A stretch of 64,000 nucleotides of DNA from Rhynchosporium graminicola (GCA_900074885.1 FJUW01000008.1:278734-342733), one strand, 5' to 3'. Shown: positions 34,131-45,245, counted from the first letter of the stretch. Translations and numbers: made by a program. The notes: generated from the sequence alone by a model not told the origin.

Positions 34131-35350
34131 GTAACCTGTATATTGTATTATCTACTATCAGTTGTCGTCTATTAGTTGTAGGAAATAGCTACTCTATTAC
34201 AGATACACGGAAGAACCAGGCCTCCCAGCTTTACGTCGAATAGAGTAATACTACCGGATAAGCAGATCTAGCTTCTATTAACTCCTCTAACCACTAAAGA
34301 GCGGTTCTCTAAAGGGAGTGATAGGTCTGCTATAGCTTCTGCCTTCTAGATACTTAGATAGCATCAAGACTATTGCTCGATAGACCCCTAGATACTAATT
34401 CCACTGAAGCTAATATAATATAATCGTTTTCTTAAGCAATTGAAGTAATATCTAGTACTCCTCAGTTATATTAAGAACAAGCTCAGGTATACTGCTTCTT
34501 CCAGATAGCTATTAGAGTTATTACTAATAGCTAAGGTTTAACTACGATCCCATTTCTATGCTTTTATCGGTTCGCATACTAACGCTAGTCCGCGATTTTT
34601 TTACTGCTTCTGTCGCAGATAAGATCAGTAAACAACTGAAGGGTATCAGCCGCCGTGGAAACTCATCTGCGGAGTATGCTACTCGGATAGCTTATAGCGG
34701 GTGCGCTCGGATATTCCTGAGGGAGGATAACCTAGATAGAGGCATAATAGCTATTCACCGGCGCGAACCTGATACGCAGTTCCAGCACTAAGATACGGAA
34801 TATCCGGGCGTTATTCTAGAAGTGTCCTATTCATAAGATAGGAAAGATCTGAAAAAGCTTACGTAGGATTATATTCAGTACTTAAATAGGGATATCAAAG
34901 TAGTTATTAGTATCGATATCAAGTATAGTAATACTAAGGAGGCAACGTTATCCGTTTGGCGACCGCGGTATATTCGTAAGGATAGAGAGGAATTAGAAAT
35001 CCTCGAGGCAGAAGCAATAGTTATATCCCAGGTACGTTATCTTCTGTATTATTAGGAGCGGAAGCTAAACTTAGGAAGGTATTTCGGGCCGGCGACAGGT
35101 CTTTAGATAATTTAACTAACGTCCTTAGTCTCAGCCTCGATAACTTCGCTACTGATGACTTAGTGATAAACAGGCAATTTGGAGGCTCGACAGATATTAG
35201 TATACTATACGAGAAACTTGCGCAATTTCTTAACACGGCCGAGGAGATGCAAAAGTCGCGGGAACTAGCGCAAGGGAGCAGAGGATATAGTGCAAAGTCG
35301 AAGCGGAAAACACGGAAGCGGAAACGCACTTCGAGTCCGCTCGACTAGCT
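34131..35350 (+). pseudogene. Uma2-like PD-(D/E)XK nuclease-fold protein, RIP-mutated
   Basis: The first 400 bp are TpA-saturated. From about 34,620 a frame reads KISKQLKGISRRGNSSAEYA and RIFLREDNLDRGIIAIHRRE, then after TAA/TAG codons YPGVILEVSYS, DYIQYLNRDIKVVISIDI and TLSVWRPRYIRKD. A second exon (about 35,095-35,348) carries DNLTNVLSLSLDNFATDDLV and FGGSTDISILYEKLAQFLNT and ends in a basic tail. The Pro-Gly-hhh-Glu-h-Ser strand followed by Tyr and hhhh-Asp matches the topology of Uma2-like nucleases; this is inference. The family recurs in accessory regions of moulds, role unknown. The first half has at least three stops of the CpA/TpG type. Confidence 0.5.
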
Positions 35351-35597
35351 TGGGTCTGCAGATGAGGCAGAGCGCCAGAATCAGGAGGCGAAGGCCGAAG
35401 AGAGAATTAACGCAGCGGATAACGATTTCGGTGTTGGTAATCTGGTTGGAGCCCATGATCAAGCACTGCGACGCAGTACTAGGCAAAAACTCGGAGGGGG
35501 TTGAGCATTGGCTTTACCCTTCCTGAGCTAGAATTCGATACTCAGCCTTATCTGGCTGACGACAAAATCCATTAGGCGCCGGATGATACAGTAAGCC

Positions 35598-35920
35598 AGG
35601 GCTCAACAAGCTTTTCTAAATCAGTATGTCAATCGTTGTTGCAAAGGAGAAAGAGAGGAGCTATAGGCCCGACCTTTGGAGACTCTTCCTTGAAAAGAGC
35701 TCTTGGAGGCTATGCAACGCGAAACGGGGGTTGTTTGCGATGTCCTTATGATACACGCAGAGCGCTTACACTAGTTCCGTGTTCTTAAACCGGCAGTTGA
35801 TAGCATCCTACGGGGTGACAGCCGAGATGTCCTTATGCTCTCCAGGATCATAGAGCTAGTACTTCAACTTGAATCAGAATACCTTCTACCCTGTGTGTCT
35901 TTCTCTTCGTGATGCTTGAT
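35598..35920 (+). pseudogene. Unidentified coding remnant
   Basis: A plus-strand frame with TAG/TGA/TAG interruptions reads QQAFLNQYVNRCCKGEREEL, LLEAMQRETGVVCDVLMIHA and DVLMLSRIIELVLQLESEYL. The codon pattern and amphipathic helices suggest real former coding sequence. It follows the Uma2-like remnant on the same strand, so it may be a downstream domain of that gene or a separate helical protein. No family recognised. Confidence 0.38.
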
Positions 35921-36802
35921 CCTGATAGCGTTGAATATCGCTTCAACAGATCCTCCTATGACACTTGGTTAACGTCGAGAGCTCCAGGAATTTTATAATA
36001 CGCTTTGGATTCTCCTATATGAGTTCATGTTTAAAGTGTGCATAAGCGATGTTTCGAGCAAAATGGTAAGTTGCTGCATACGAATATAGTCGTGAAAATG
36101 CTGGTTATCTCAGCAAATCTGGGAGTTCGTGGATGGCCTCTCAACAGACCTTATCCGTCAACATTCGATAACTAACTCGCCCAACTAAGTGAATAGAAGC
36201 TCGTTAGAGATAACGCCAGTCAAAGTTCCCTAAGATGTACAGGGCAGCGTGTGCGACAAATATGTTGGAATAACTCTACTTAGTTTCGAAGGACTCGGCT
36301 GGCTCACAGGTGTGATGGTGAATGATCTAAACGTTTATATATGTACAAAGTAATTCGACTGGCACATGACGTCGGACCAAGCTATACCCGATTATGTGAA
36401 GCGTATTCGTAGATCTATGCCATGGCCTGCACCTGATCCGTCTGGTCACAGTCCTCGCTTTGACCGGATTTATTTTGCTCCGTCAACTAGCTGTCCTACT
36501 AATCTAACAGAAATAGCAAAACTAATTAACACTAACTTTCGTTTTCTGTAGCTTGTGTCCGGCATCAGTTCACATCTTCTAATGTTTCGATTGCTCGCAG
36601 GTCGAGCTTTGCAACTCGGGATAGTCTCGGCAACAGACGAACATGCGAACGATGGCGCTTAAAAAGCTCGTGCTATTGGTGCCCGCGATAGGCCTTCACA
36701 ACGCCTGCCGTAAGCAGAAACCGCTCCCATCATTTCACGTCTTGAACCGGGAACTCCTCCATATTAAAACATGGACTTACGTTGAATTGTTCTTCTTTAA
36801 CT
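35921..36802. other. Upstream region of the STAND-type gene
   Basis: No gene recognised; a 61-codon frame at 36366-36551 is unsupported. Confidence 0.35.
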
Positions 36803-38161
36803 ATGGATCCTTTAAGTATTAGTGCCTCAGTGTTGACTGTTATCGCAGCTACGATTACAGCAGTAAAGACGCTCAATGACACCGTCGCACGATACAAGGG
36901 TCGCGACAAAACGTTGGCTAGACTCTAAGGCGGTCTCCTTGATCTTATCACTATTTTGAAGTCATTGGAAGAGGCCGCAACTGTTGAGACTCCGATTTTG
37001 GCACTTCTTAAAGGTCCTGTTGGTCGGTGCGCCCAGGTACTTCGTGAGTTCGAAGCCGCGATGAAGACGTTTGACGCTAAGATAAAACCTAGTCTGAAAG
37101 ATTGGGCAAAGATGGAGTTCATGAGGGGGGATATCAATGAGTTCATTGATACTCTCGCGGATTACAAGTCGATAATCATAATTGGCCTAGGAACTATTAA
37201 CATGTGAGTTTTCTTGTATATCTACCCTTGCTTATGTGATTTTACTAAGTTTTCTCGGAGGCACACTTCCAGACTTACTTAGTAAGTCGTGGAAGAGTAT
37301 AGGGAGATGGTCAAAGACATAGCATACAGCCTTGAGGTACGCCTCCAACGAATTGATAATAAAATAGCTGCCTTTACTTCTTATTATTCGACTCTGCCAG
37401 AGGATTTAAGCACGGATCTTCAGGACGAGAAAGCTGTAATAATACAGTGTCTTCGAATCTGTGAACGCGCAACCTGTTATATCCAGTCGCTACAAAATGA
37501 GCAGCCTACACTACGAACGGAAGCACTCGGGCAGAGTGCAGGAGATATGTTACGCCAATTCGAAGCACAGCTTATGACATAGAAAACGCTGAGCGAGAAC
37601 TGAGACAAGCTGGTGGAGACAATGAGCCGCCTTCGGGAACGTCTCGACTCTGTGACCTTCGACCGGAGTGACGACTATGAAAACGACACTCTACGATTGA
37701 AAGAAGAGATTGAGTTTTCAAAGCAGTGTCTGGAAGTGTGTAGAGAGGCAACTAACCAGGTCTCCACCCAGAAGATACACGTTATCGGAGAGGTCGTTGC
37801 CGACGGTGATTGTGACCAGGTGGTAGTCACAGCTCTTGCGGATCTCTTCCATGTTGGAACGGTGAAAGCGCAGGGAAGGTCGATGCAACTAGTTGGTTCA
37901 ATGCCGGCTGATACACTCCGGGAAATGTCCAAAGATCGTTATGGAAGCCGCTTTGCTTCTCTTGATGGGAGGCTCGAAGTTGGGCAACTTGAGGCTGTCG
38001 CCGTGTCTCCTTCTCCTCTAGTAACTACAAAGATAGACTCGTCTGCTATACAGTCCGATCAGGTTCAGGAATCGGGGAGTTTGGCGACTGTAGAAGGGAT
38101 ATATAATAGACCATCCTCCAATGAAGTAAGGAAACGAAGAGCTGAGGGTGGGATGAAGTAG
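36803..38161 (+). pseudogene. Fungal STAND/NLR N-terminal (PigL_N-like) domain protein
   Basis: ATG 36803. Exons 36803-37203 and 37273-38161 are separated by a 69-bp GTGAGT intron and join in phase. The N terminus MDPLSISASVLTVIAATITA is the hallmark start of the fungal STAND N-terminal domain. Helices GPVGRCAQVLREFEAAMKTF and EEYREMVKDIAYSLEVRLQR, a long coiled coil and then a C-terminal block with CDQVVVTALADLFHV, QLVGSMPADTLREM and KDRYGSRF follow. No NACHT/NB-ARC module is attached, so this is a stand-alone signalling-type domain. In NLR context such domains act in regulated cell death or incompatibility. Stops: TAA 36926-36928, TAG-TAA 37280-37285, TAG 37580-37582, TGA 37601-37603. The first four fit CpA/TpG changes; the TGA fits TGG-to-TGA. 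No indel seen. Confidence 0.78.
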
Positions 38162-38329
38162 AATAACTCATTTACGACTCGAGGGAAATCCTTTCATGAA
38201 TTAGATCCTTCTTTTCAAGTGTCAGCGGTCTTGAAAATGGGATGAGAGGTGGATGCCATGCTAGACACTGTGCCCTTCGTGGTTTGATTCTTAATGATAT
38301 TCGCTACTCTGCAAGCTATTAGTAGGTCG

Positions 38330-39651
38330 GCCTCTGCCGACTGCATACTCATCTAACACGGGGTTAGTTCTATTGTAGACTATCCTACTAATACCGATAA
38401 TGAGCGATGTTTTTCGATTGTGAAGTCCAGATTGCAAGCTTATATAGAGTCCCGCGTTGAGGCTCATAAGCCTCCAAGCCCATCCAATAATCACGGTGCG
38501 CTCGATGGTACGAATCAAGCGCTACTATCATCTTTCAGACTGAAGAGGATAGCTGGGACGGGACTAAAGGAAAAGCTTATCACAGCACCGCCCCGACAGA
38601 AGCAGTTGGTGGTGGGAAAGGATGAAAAGCTGGTTCAGGATACCGCACTTTGGCTGAAGGACGAGTTGAAGAACATGTCTATGGAGACTTATATAAGAGA
38701 AAATATCTTCTCCGACATTTCGCAGTTTCAACTAAAAGATGAAGCGTGTACGTTGGCAGATCACCTGTGGAAGCTGTCAGACGAGGTAGAGAACGAATCA
38801 GCAGCTGTCGTTTGGTCAATACGGTATATCGCCACATGTGCCTCAGTCGTAGGCACCGTGTTTACATCGCCTTCGAAAGTACTGACCGACTTGGAGGAGC
38901 CCTCCACTTTTCTGAACCAAGTCTCTTCACGCACTCTCGAACACTGGCAGGGCCTGGTCCGCATTGTTAATACGATCGTGAACATGATGCTGTTAAAGTG
39001 GGGGGATAAGGCTTACGTTATCTACCATATTTTTGCTGGTACAATTGCCACAGCATTCTCTTGGGCATCTAATCGCTGATATTGAAGTAGTTAAGCGCAA
39101 TCTTTTGAGTAACATTGCTCGTGAGTCGCACGCAAGTCAGAAAATTTTTGCTTCGAAGGTCGCGGAAGCCTTGGAACTCATTGATGCTCCATATGGTTTT
39201 GATGGCGAAAGACTTTTCAATCCCGCAAGAGTGCTTAGTGGCATACTCCTAACTAAAAGGTGTGATGTTCAAGTCTCTGATATCAAATATGAAATAACAC
39301 TCCTTAAGCTATGAAGATATATGCGGAGCGATATGGCTTCCCTCAGCTATAAGCAGCGGAATAATCGATGATGAAGGCCCGATATTGCACATTCCGAGAA
39401 TAGCTTCGCTTTCCATCCGAGTGAAGGACCTTGGTGCATTGCAAGACCGAACGAGATCGATTGCTCCTCGCTCGTCACTTCCGCTAACGCAGGCATCTTC
39501 CACCGGGACTAGCGAAAACATGGAACGTTGCAACACAGACGAATCCAATCGAAGTTCAGTGGATTTAACTATTGCCAGTATACTGTCCCCACCTCAGGCT
39601 CTGCTAGTACAGATCCGCTATCTATCTGACTACCTCTGGCAGTTATGCTAG
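38330..39651 (+). pseudogene. Unidentified helical protein, frameshifted twice
   Basis: Three consecutive plus-strand frames look like one gene. Frame 1 (to about 39,030) includes ERCFSIVKSRLQAYIESRVE, LVQDTALWLKDELKNMSMET and LADHLWKLSDEVENESAAVV. Frame 2 (39,033-39,310) includes LIADIEVVKRNLLSNIARES and ALELIDAPYGFDGERLF. Frame 3 (to TAG 39649-39651) includes YEDICGAIWLPSAISSGIID and PRIASLSIRVKDLGAL. Each switch needs a single-base change or a very short intron without consensus sites, so I favour decay. The gene follows the STAND-type gene on the same strand by about 200 bp and could be functionally paired with it. No domain recognised. Confidence 0.45.
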
Positions 39652-39789
39652 GGTGACAATAGTTCTCATGTTTCAGCTTATCTTCACGTGATCTAGCCGA
39701 GACAGAATCTACGGAAAGGGGAACCAGGTGGGTCTCGTCCACCCCGCCTGTTTTCTGCCATTTATACTACTATTTACAGTGATGATTAC

Positions 39790-40490
39790 CATCCCGAAGG
39801 TCCTTGTTTTCTCAACCTGGCCTTTTCAAGCCTTTGAGGTATAGTATTAACGAATCTATTGATCAAGTCACCATTTCATTCTTCCATGTGTCTAGAATTG
39901 CCAACTTCAAGTCCTCGACTTTCCAACCTGCATGAGGATTTCGATTCCGAAGCTTTTGCTTAAGAACTTTCCAAATATTCTCAATTGGATTGAGATCTGG
40001 GGAGTAAGGAGGACGATGTACGAGTCAAAATGGCACTCTAAGCGTACGGCATTACAAAGTCCAAAATTCTTCTTTGTATCAGTTTTTCCGAGAACTTTGC
40101 TATTGTCATCGACACAAAAGAAGTCTCCTCGTTGCTTAATTATCTTTTAAAGGTCCCTTAAGAATCTGTTCAGCGTACTTATTCTGAGTAAAACCTTTAC
40201 CTTCTCCTTCATACGAGCAAACGAAGATTTTCGGCTGATAATTATACCCTATTGCTCCCTAAGCCATAACTGATTTATGACTAGACTCACTAGAGTGGAA
40301 AGTAAACTGAATACAATCAAGTCTCCTTCTTTCTTCTCGTTTTCGGAGGATTTTCCTCCTTCGTAGCAGATCTGTCCGAGTAATTTTCTCGTCTGTAAAT
40401 CTTCCTCGACGCCAGTATTCCTCCTTTCTATCCCAATTCTCAATAGTAAAGCTATAACGTTTCAGTTTAATGCCCTAAGTAAGGTAAATG
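39790..40490 (-). mobile_element. Tc1/mariner-family transposase remnant
   Basis: On the minus strand the frame reads a hydrophobic strand with a stop, GAIGYNYQPKIFVC, then after further breaks PPYSPDLNPIENIWKVLKQK, the diagnostic end of the Tc1/mariner DDE domain, followed by LRNRNPHAGWKVEDLKLAIL. Stops at former Trp or Gln codons and frame changes show it is dead. Terminal inverted repeats were not identified by eye, so the element limits are approximate. Confidence 0.78.
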
Positions 40491-41189
40491 AATGCTTGAC
40501 TATTTATTGATGGGCCAGAAGGGAAGTCAGCAAAAAAAAAGTAGGGAGCTCGGACAGGAAATGGCTTGTTATTTCGGTCTTGTACGTAGTAGTAACCTTA
40601 GCTACAGCCTCTGACGAAACTGGGTGTTCTCAATAACTAGCTGAGCCGAGATGTAAATACTTCTTCTGGTGGATGGAAACATAGAATAGCCAATCGTGAA
40701 CATTTGTATTACACTCTACATCATCGTAACTACTAACCTTACCAACTGTAAGGAAAAAACCTTGACGAAAAGAAATAAACAGCAGCGAAATGAGGTTTTA
40801 TCTCCAGAGACGACGTCATTACGCAGGCCGGAGTTAGTATACAGACGCGATCGACAGGCTATCGAAGTGTGGCTGTAAGGAGAGATCGCGATGGGAACCA
40901 ACTGAATGCGCCCAATCTCTGCGGCACTTGCGTGCCGCCTTTGGGCTGCAGTTGGTTTTCATGCAGGTGCTGCGCTAGATCTACGGTCGTGTTCGTGATT
41001 AAATCCTTAAATTCTTTCACGGCGCTTGTGGTTAATATAGCGATGCGCTAGTAGGATAGATTAGTTCTGACGATATAAGATTCCACTTAGGCCGTGCTAA
41101 ACTGACATGTTTAAAGTGCTGAGGGCGATCATAATAGTATAATTATAAGCTGTTAATGTATTCTTGAAAGCAACGATGTCGCCTCCTAT
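40491..41189. other. No recognisable gene
   Basis: Short frames only. It includes a poly-A run of nine at about 40,531. Part may be flanks of the Tc1/mariner element. Confidence 0.35.
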
Positions 41190-41459
41190 TTACTTTAGCT
41201 TTACCCAATTATGAAAACCTGTCTTAGATCTTCTGGAAATGCACTTGACGAGGAGGGCCCTAAAGTCTTCATAAGCCTTGCCGCATAGCAAGAGGGGAAG
41301 TCGTAATACTGATAAGTTAATAGTCGCATCAGAAACTGTTTCCTGAAGAGTTTCTAAGGTTCTGCCGAGAGCGTTGTGGGAGACTTTATTGATGTAGATA
41401 GCTTGATTGGGTTCTGGTACACGAAGAAGTGAAGCTAAAGAGAGTCCTGGGATACTCAA
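41190..41459 (-). pseudogene. PigL_N-like STAND N-terminal domain fragment
   Basis: The minus-strand frame reads RTLETLQETVSDATINLSVL, LPLLLCGKAYEDFRALLVKC and TGFHNWVKLK, then stops. The helix with CGKA-(Y/C)-x-x-F followed by an Arg/Ser linker and a Trp helix is the first half of the fungal STAND N-terminal domain, parallel to GRCAQVLREFEAAMKTF...LKDWAKMEFM in the gene at 36.8 kb. The rest of the gene is missing. It lies directly downstream of the captain gene on the same strand. Confidence 0.5.
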
Positions 41460-41646
41460 ATATCAAGCAAGATAACTACCGCCTCGTCCTTTCCCTCTGT
41501 TGCTGGCGAGACACTGATACTTGTATTACGATGGTAAGGTCTTGCTTCCAAAGATAGTACATAGTTAGCCGTAAGGCTGAAAAAGACAACATAAGTAGTG
41601 AACAGAGACTGTACTTTGACGATCTATGTATGAAATGACACGCAGC

Positions 41647-44223
41647 CTATTTGTGAGAGGGTACAAACCTTGGTTCCCGGAGCTTGACGCCGTGCACTTT
41701 CTCTACGTGGCCTTTAAAATGCTCCACGTGTTCGAGAACAAGCCCTTGAGACTTGCACGCTGGGTGAAAACACTCTATCTTAGCGCGTGGATCTCTTCCT
41801 TTAAGGTGAATCCGTTCAACGTGATCTATCATCTTCGTAGGACGGCAAAAAGAGCCTATCCGCTCGTTATAGCTCTTGGATTCGTCACTAATGCAGATCG
41901 GGCATTGGTCCTTGGCAAGCTTAATTGGGAATGGCTCAAGATCGGGCGACTCTTCCTTGATAATAGGTGGCTGTGGGAGGGTAACACGGAGTCGGTACCG
42001 TCGAGGTACTTCGCGGCGGCGGCAGAGGACGACTATAAGGCCGGCAGAGTAGATCCGGCGCGCGACAATCTCCTGCGGGGTGATACCTGTAGTATGAGTG
42101 CAGATGAGTTCGGCTAGCTGCGCCCGTTCAGGAATCTGATGTTCGACTACCGGCTCGATATATTCCTCTTCCTGCTGTCTACTATTCTGCCTCTCGATAT
42201 CTTCAATCGGACGACGGCGGAAGTAGTCGGCTCGGTACTCCTCAGAGATTATATTTCGCCGCCGAGTCCTGGTAGTACCGATCTCCGCGGTGAGTCGTCG
42301 AACTTCTGCCTCGACTTCCGATCCCTGGATCTTGTAAGCTCCTGCTTTTAGCTGCGCTCGCTGCTGCTCAAGGTCGACGATCCTTGGGTCGGGGGGAAGC
42401 GCTACAAGAACGTCGTCCGGCACGTGAACTGGAGCGCGAGGATCACGCATAAGGCTCATGTGAGTCAGCATACGTAGGATACCATCGGCAGAGGGTCGCT
42501 CGAGAACAGCCGACAGGATATCGAACGGCACCCTCTCATTGATGTAAGCTCCGTTATATACCGCCGAGTTCGGGTTATGTCGTATAACCTGATCACGGAC
42601 CGCGTCAGTGGCAGTACCTAGACGCAGAAGAAAGACCCCGTTAGCAGAGTGGCCTATGATTGTGATATCGCAGTATCCTTACGATCAACGACGTTCGCCG
42701 TCCCACGACGGAAGCAGTAGCTGGTCAGCTTCTCTAAGAAGCCCGCCGTAAGCCTAAGGCGATTCAAGCAATCCTTGTATTGAGAGTAGGTGACAGCGAG
42801 TATCGGAGAGGCAATTACTCCTGTAGCTGGCCTCTTATCTTGTCGGAAAATTGGAATCTTGGACATTTCTGGCTTCTAGGATAGAGGTGTAGACACAACC
42901 GGGCCCCATACCTTGTGCTCAAAGACCCGCTCGACCGTAGTCAGGCTCGGTGCCTCGAATGCCCCATCTGCGATGGCCAGGGAGACAAGGTGGGTAATCG
43001 GGCAGAAGATAGGGTCGTCTACTTCGGTGAAGAAGAATATCGTACTGCCATAGTTTGTCAGTTCGCTTTCGGGACACATGTGGTAGAGAATAGGTTCGTT
43101 GACTCACGGCTTTGGGCGTCTCTTAGCTCCCTTGTGGTGCGCCAGCTTGACCTCCATCGCAAGTACATCCCGCTCTCCCGCTACAGGGTTCCGCACGACC
43201 AGAAGGCGGACATCTTCGTAGCAGAGGGCGTCGAATTGTCTGAGTTCTGTTTCAACATCGCCTATAGCAACGTCGTCGTCAAAGCCATTCTCGTTCTCGG
43301 AGCCCAAGCCAGTAAGAGCACTATCTTGATCATCGAATCCAAAGTCGGCATCAGCGCCAACTTCAGTATCTTCAAAGCCATTGTCGTCCACATCTCTATC
43401 GCATGTATTATCGTGTTCAAGGCCAGGCTACCGCCGTATCTTGTTCTTCTTATTAGCGTCAACTAACTCTGCGGGCCGGTATCCTGTGGCAAAGAGGAGA
43501 AGGAGGATCAGTGCGAACTGCACGCGATGTCGCTCCGTAGGGAAGGTAGACGTGTCGCGTGCCCAGTGGTGGTTGAGCAGGAGCAAGAGGTCGTCGACCC
43601 CAAGGATAGGCTTCTCCTTGACCGTAATATCGAGATCGTAGTGCCTTGTCAAAGGCCCGTAGATATACTAAACTAACTTTAGCATCCCTGTGTTTAGACA
43701 AGATAGAGATAATGGGGACGGTTTACCGTAAGAACCTCTTTTGCATCATTGGTATTCATGTGGCGGCCGTTCTCTCGATTATAGAGCATCTTGAGCCGCA
43801 GCTAATACTGGTGGATTGTACTCCTCTTCTTCACCCGATCTACTTCGCAAATGTGAATGACGAATGCTATCGAGGTTCCCTTTGAACATTTCCGGATTAT
43901 AGAGCGCCAGCGTGAACCCTTGGGTAGATGGGCACAGAACCTAGCTTCGAAGTCAGACTAGCTACGTACCTTACGTCGTGGATTATGTATTTGCTCTCTT
44001 ACCTGCTGAACTTGTCAATGATATCCTGAAGGTTGTCCTTCGTTGAATCGGCATAGTTGGCTTTGACGGTCGTCTCGTTGTGTTAGTCGATCAGATTCTG
44101 GTAATATTCAGGAGGGCGTGGTTGGACCTTGGGTTTTGGACAACGGCGTTCAACACGATCATTGAGGCCTGCGAGATTCGACAAAGAGCTTTGGACCTGT
44201 CGTAGGCTGTGCCTGGCGACCAT
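41647..44223 (-). pseudogene. DUF3435 tyrosine recombinase (Starship captain-like)
   Basis: ATG 44223-44221 opens MVARHSLRQVQSSLSNLAG. Exons: 44223-44003; from 43940 to about 43,710; about 43,690-43108; 43044-42683; 42617-41647. The introns at 44002-43941, 43107-43045 and 42682-42618 have good consensus; the remaining join, near 43,700, is unclear. Captain signature blocks in order: RPPEYYQNLID and HNETTVKANYADSTK; VKKRSTIHQY; TVKEKPILGVDDLLLLLNHH; FATGYRPAELVDA (catalytic Arg I region); KLAHHKGAKRRPKP; FCPITHLVSLAIADGAFEA; LTSYCFRRGTANVVDR (Arg II region); VRDQVIRHNPNSAVYNGAYI (Tyr region); and a C-terminal zinc finger CPIC...CRPTKMIDHVERIH. In-frame stops at 44085-44083 (TAA), 43804-43802, 43670-43668, 43430-43428 and 42878-42876 (TAG) replace Gln/Trp positions, so the copy is non-functional. 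Full length would be about 790 residues, normal for the family. Confidence 0.9.
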
Positions 44224-44604
44224 CGTACGGGGAGGATTCTTCAGTCTTGTTGTTGGGGAGCCGAAAGCAGAATGTAGTCGTGCGAGGTGCGGAGTTGAGA
44301 GGTGGAATAAGGGGGAGGAGAGGGAGATGGGGATGTGGGAGGGTATGTATGTGAGCAGGAATATTGGGCAGTGCCATGATGACTGACCTAAAGGCCCCCT
44401 CAAAACGAGGGGACAGAATGGAGTCAGAGGTTCGAGAATCGGGATCAGCGAAACGGGCGCGGTCGATGGATGATGGACGTTGCGAGCATTAGCCGCCAGG
44501 CGGCTTGGGATGCCACACGTGATGAGCCGTGGAGGGGGTTCGAAGCCGCGTAAAACAGCGACCAAAACCGCCGAAAACAGCAGCGCCAACACCACAACCC
44601 CGCT
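44224..44604. other. Captain 5' flank, candidate element end
   Basis: GC-normal sequence between the captain start codon and the abrupt AT-rich boundary. In known Starships the captain lies close to the 5' end of the element, so the terminus may lie here or exactly at the boundary. The open frame continues upstream of the ATG to 44595 without captain-like sequence and is taken as leader. Confidence 0.4.
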
Positions 44605-45245
44605 AAATTTTATAATTATAATTTAACTAAATATATTATAACCTATTTTATAGCTCTATAAATACTTAACTAATCTCTTATTAGATTATTTTATAGCTAT
44701 TTAATAGCTAATTCGATATCTTTATAATACTTGATTTCTAGGGATTATTTATAAAGGAGAATATTTAAGAGTTTTAGTAATAGCTTATAATACTCTATTT
44801 ATAAATAATCTAAACTCTAGAAGATTATTCTAAGAATATCTAATGCTTATATATAGAAGACTAGTAATTTAGAAAGCTTTAATATAAGATATAGTTATAA
44901 CCTCTATAACTAAAGCTAAACTACTTATATTAGCTAACTTAGTAAAAGAAACTATAGCTCTTTAGAGATTCTTTAAGGATCTTACTTTCGATATTAGAGA
45001 GACTTAGAAGATCTTTTATAATAATTAATAAATAATTAAGCTAGTTATAAATAAAAGTAAGATAATAATTACTAAACTATAATATATCGATAGTCAGAGT
45101 ATATAGCTTAAGTAAGAATACGCTAAGGGATTACTTATAGTAACTTATCTGCTAACTAATAATATACTAGCGGATAGTCTTATGAAGAAGCTTACTTAAT
45201 AGAAATTTAAAGCTTTTAGATCTCTCTTAAATTTTAGAAATTATA
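44605..45245 (+). mobile_element. Truncated Ty1/Copia RNase H end, RIP-saturated
   Basis: The reading frame on the plus strand, full of TAG/TAA, ends with LLTNNILADSLMKKLT and KFKAFRSLLNFRN, the typical C terminus of Copia RNase H. Upstream pieces (FLGIIYKGEY and following) fit the RNase H start. The coding sequence begins abruptly at the composition junction near 44,605, so the element is cut off on its 5' side exactly next to the captain flank. Confidence 0.65.

Noticed and set aside
41626..42117. 163-codon plus-strand ORF
   Set aside because: Antisense to the captain C-terminal zinc-finger exon and without recognisable motifs.
42915..43466. 183-codon plus-strand ORF
   Set aside because: It lies antisense to the captain gene, whose minus-strand frames carry the conserved blocks; it is a shadow frame.
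44525..44560. tRNA-like B box (TTCGAACCCC on the minus strand)
   Set aside because: No matching A box, acceptor stem or cloverleaf could be built around it.
44224..44595. N-terminal extension of the captain frame upstream of ATG 44223
   Set aside because: The frame is open, but the sequence lacks captain-like content; the conserved N-terminal pattern begins with the ATG at 44223.
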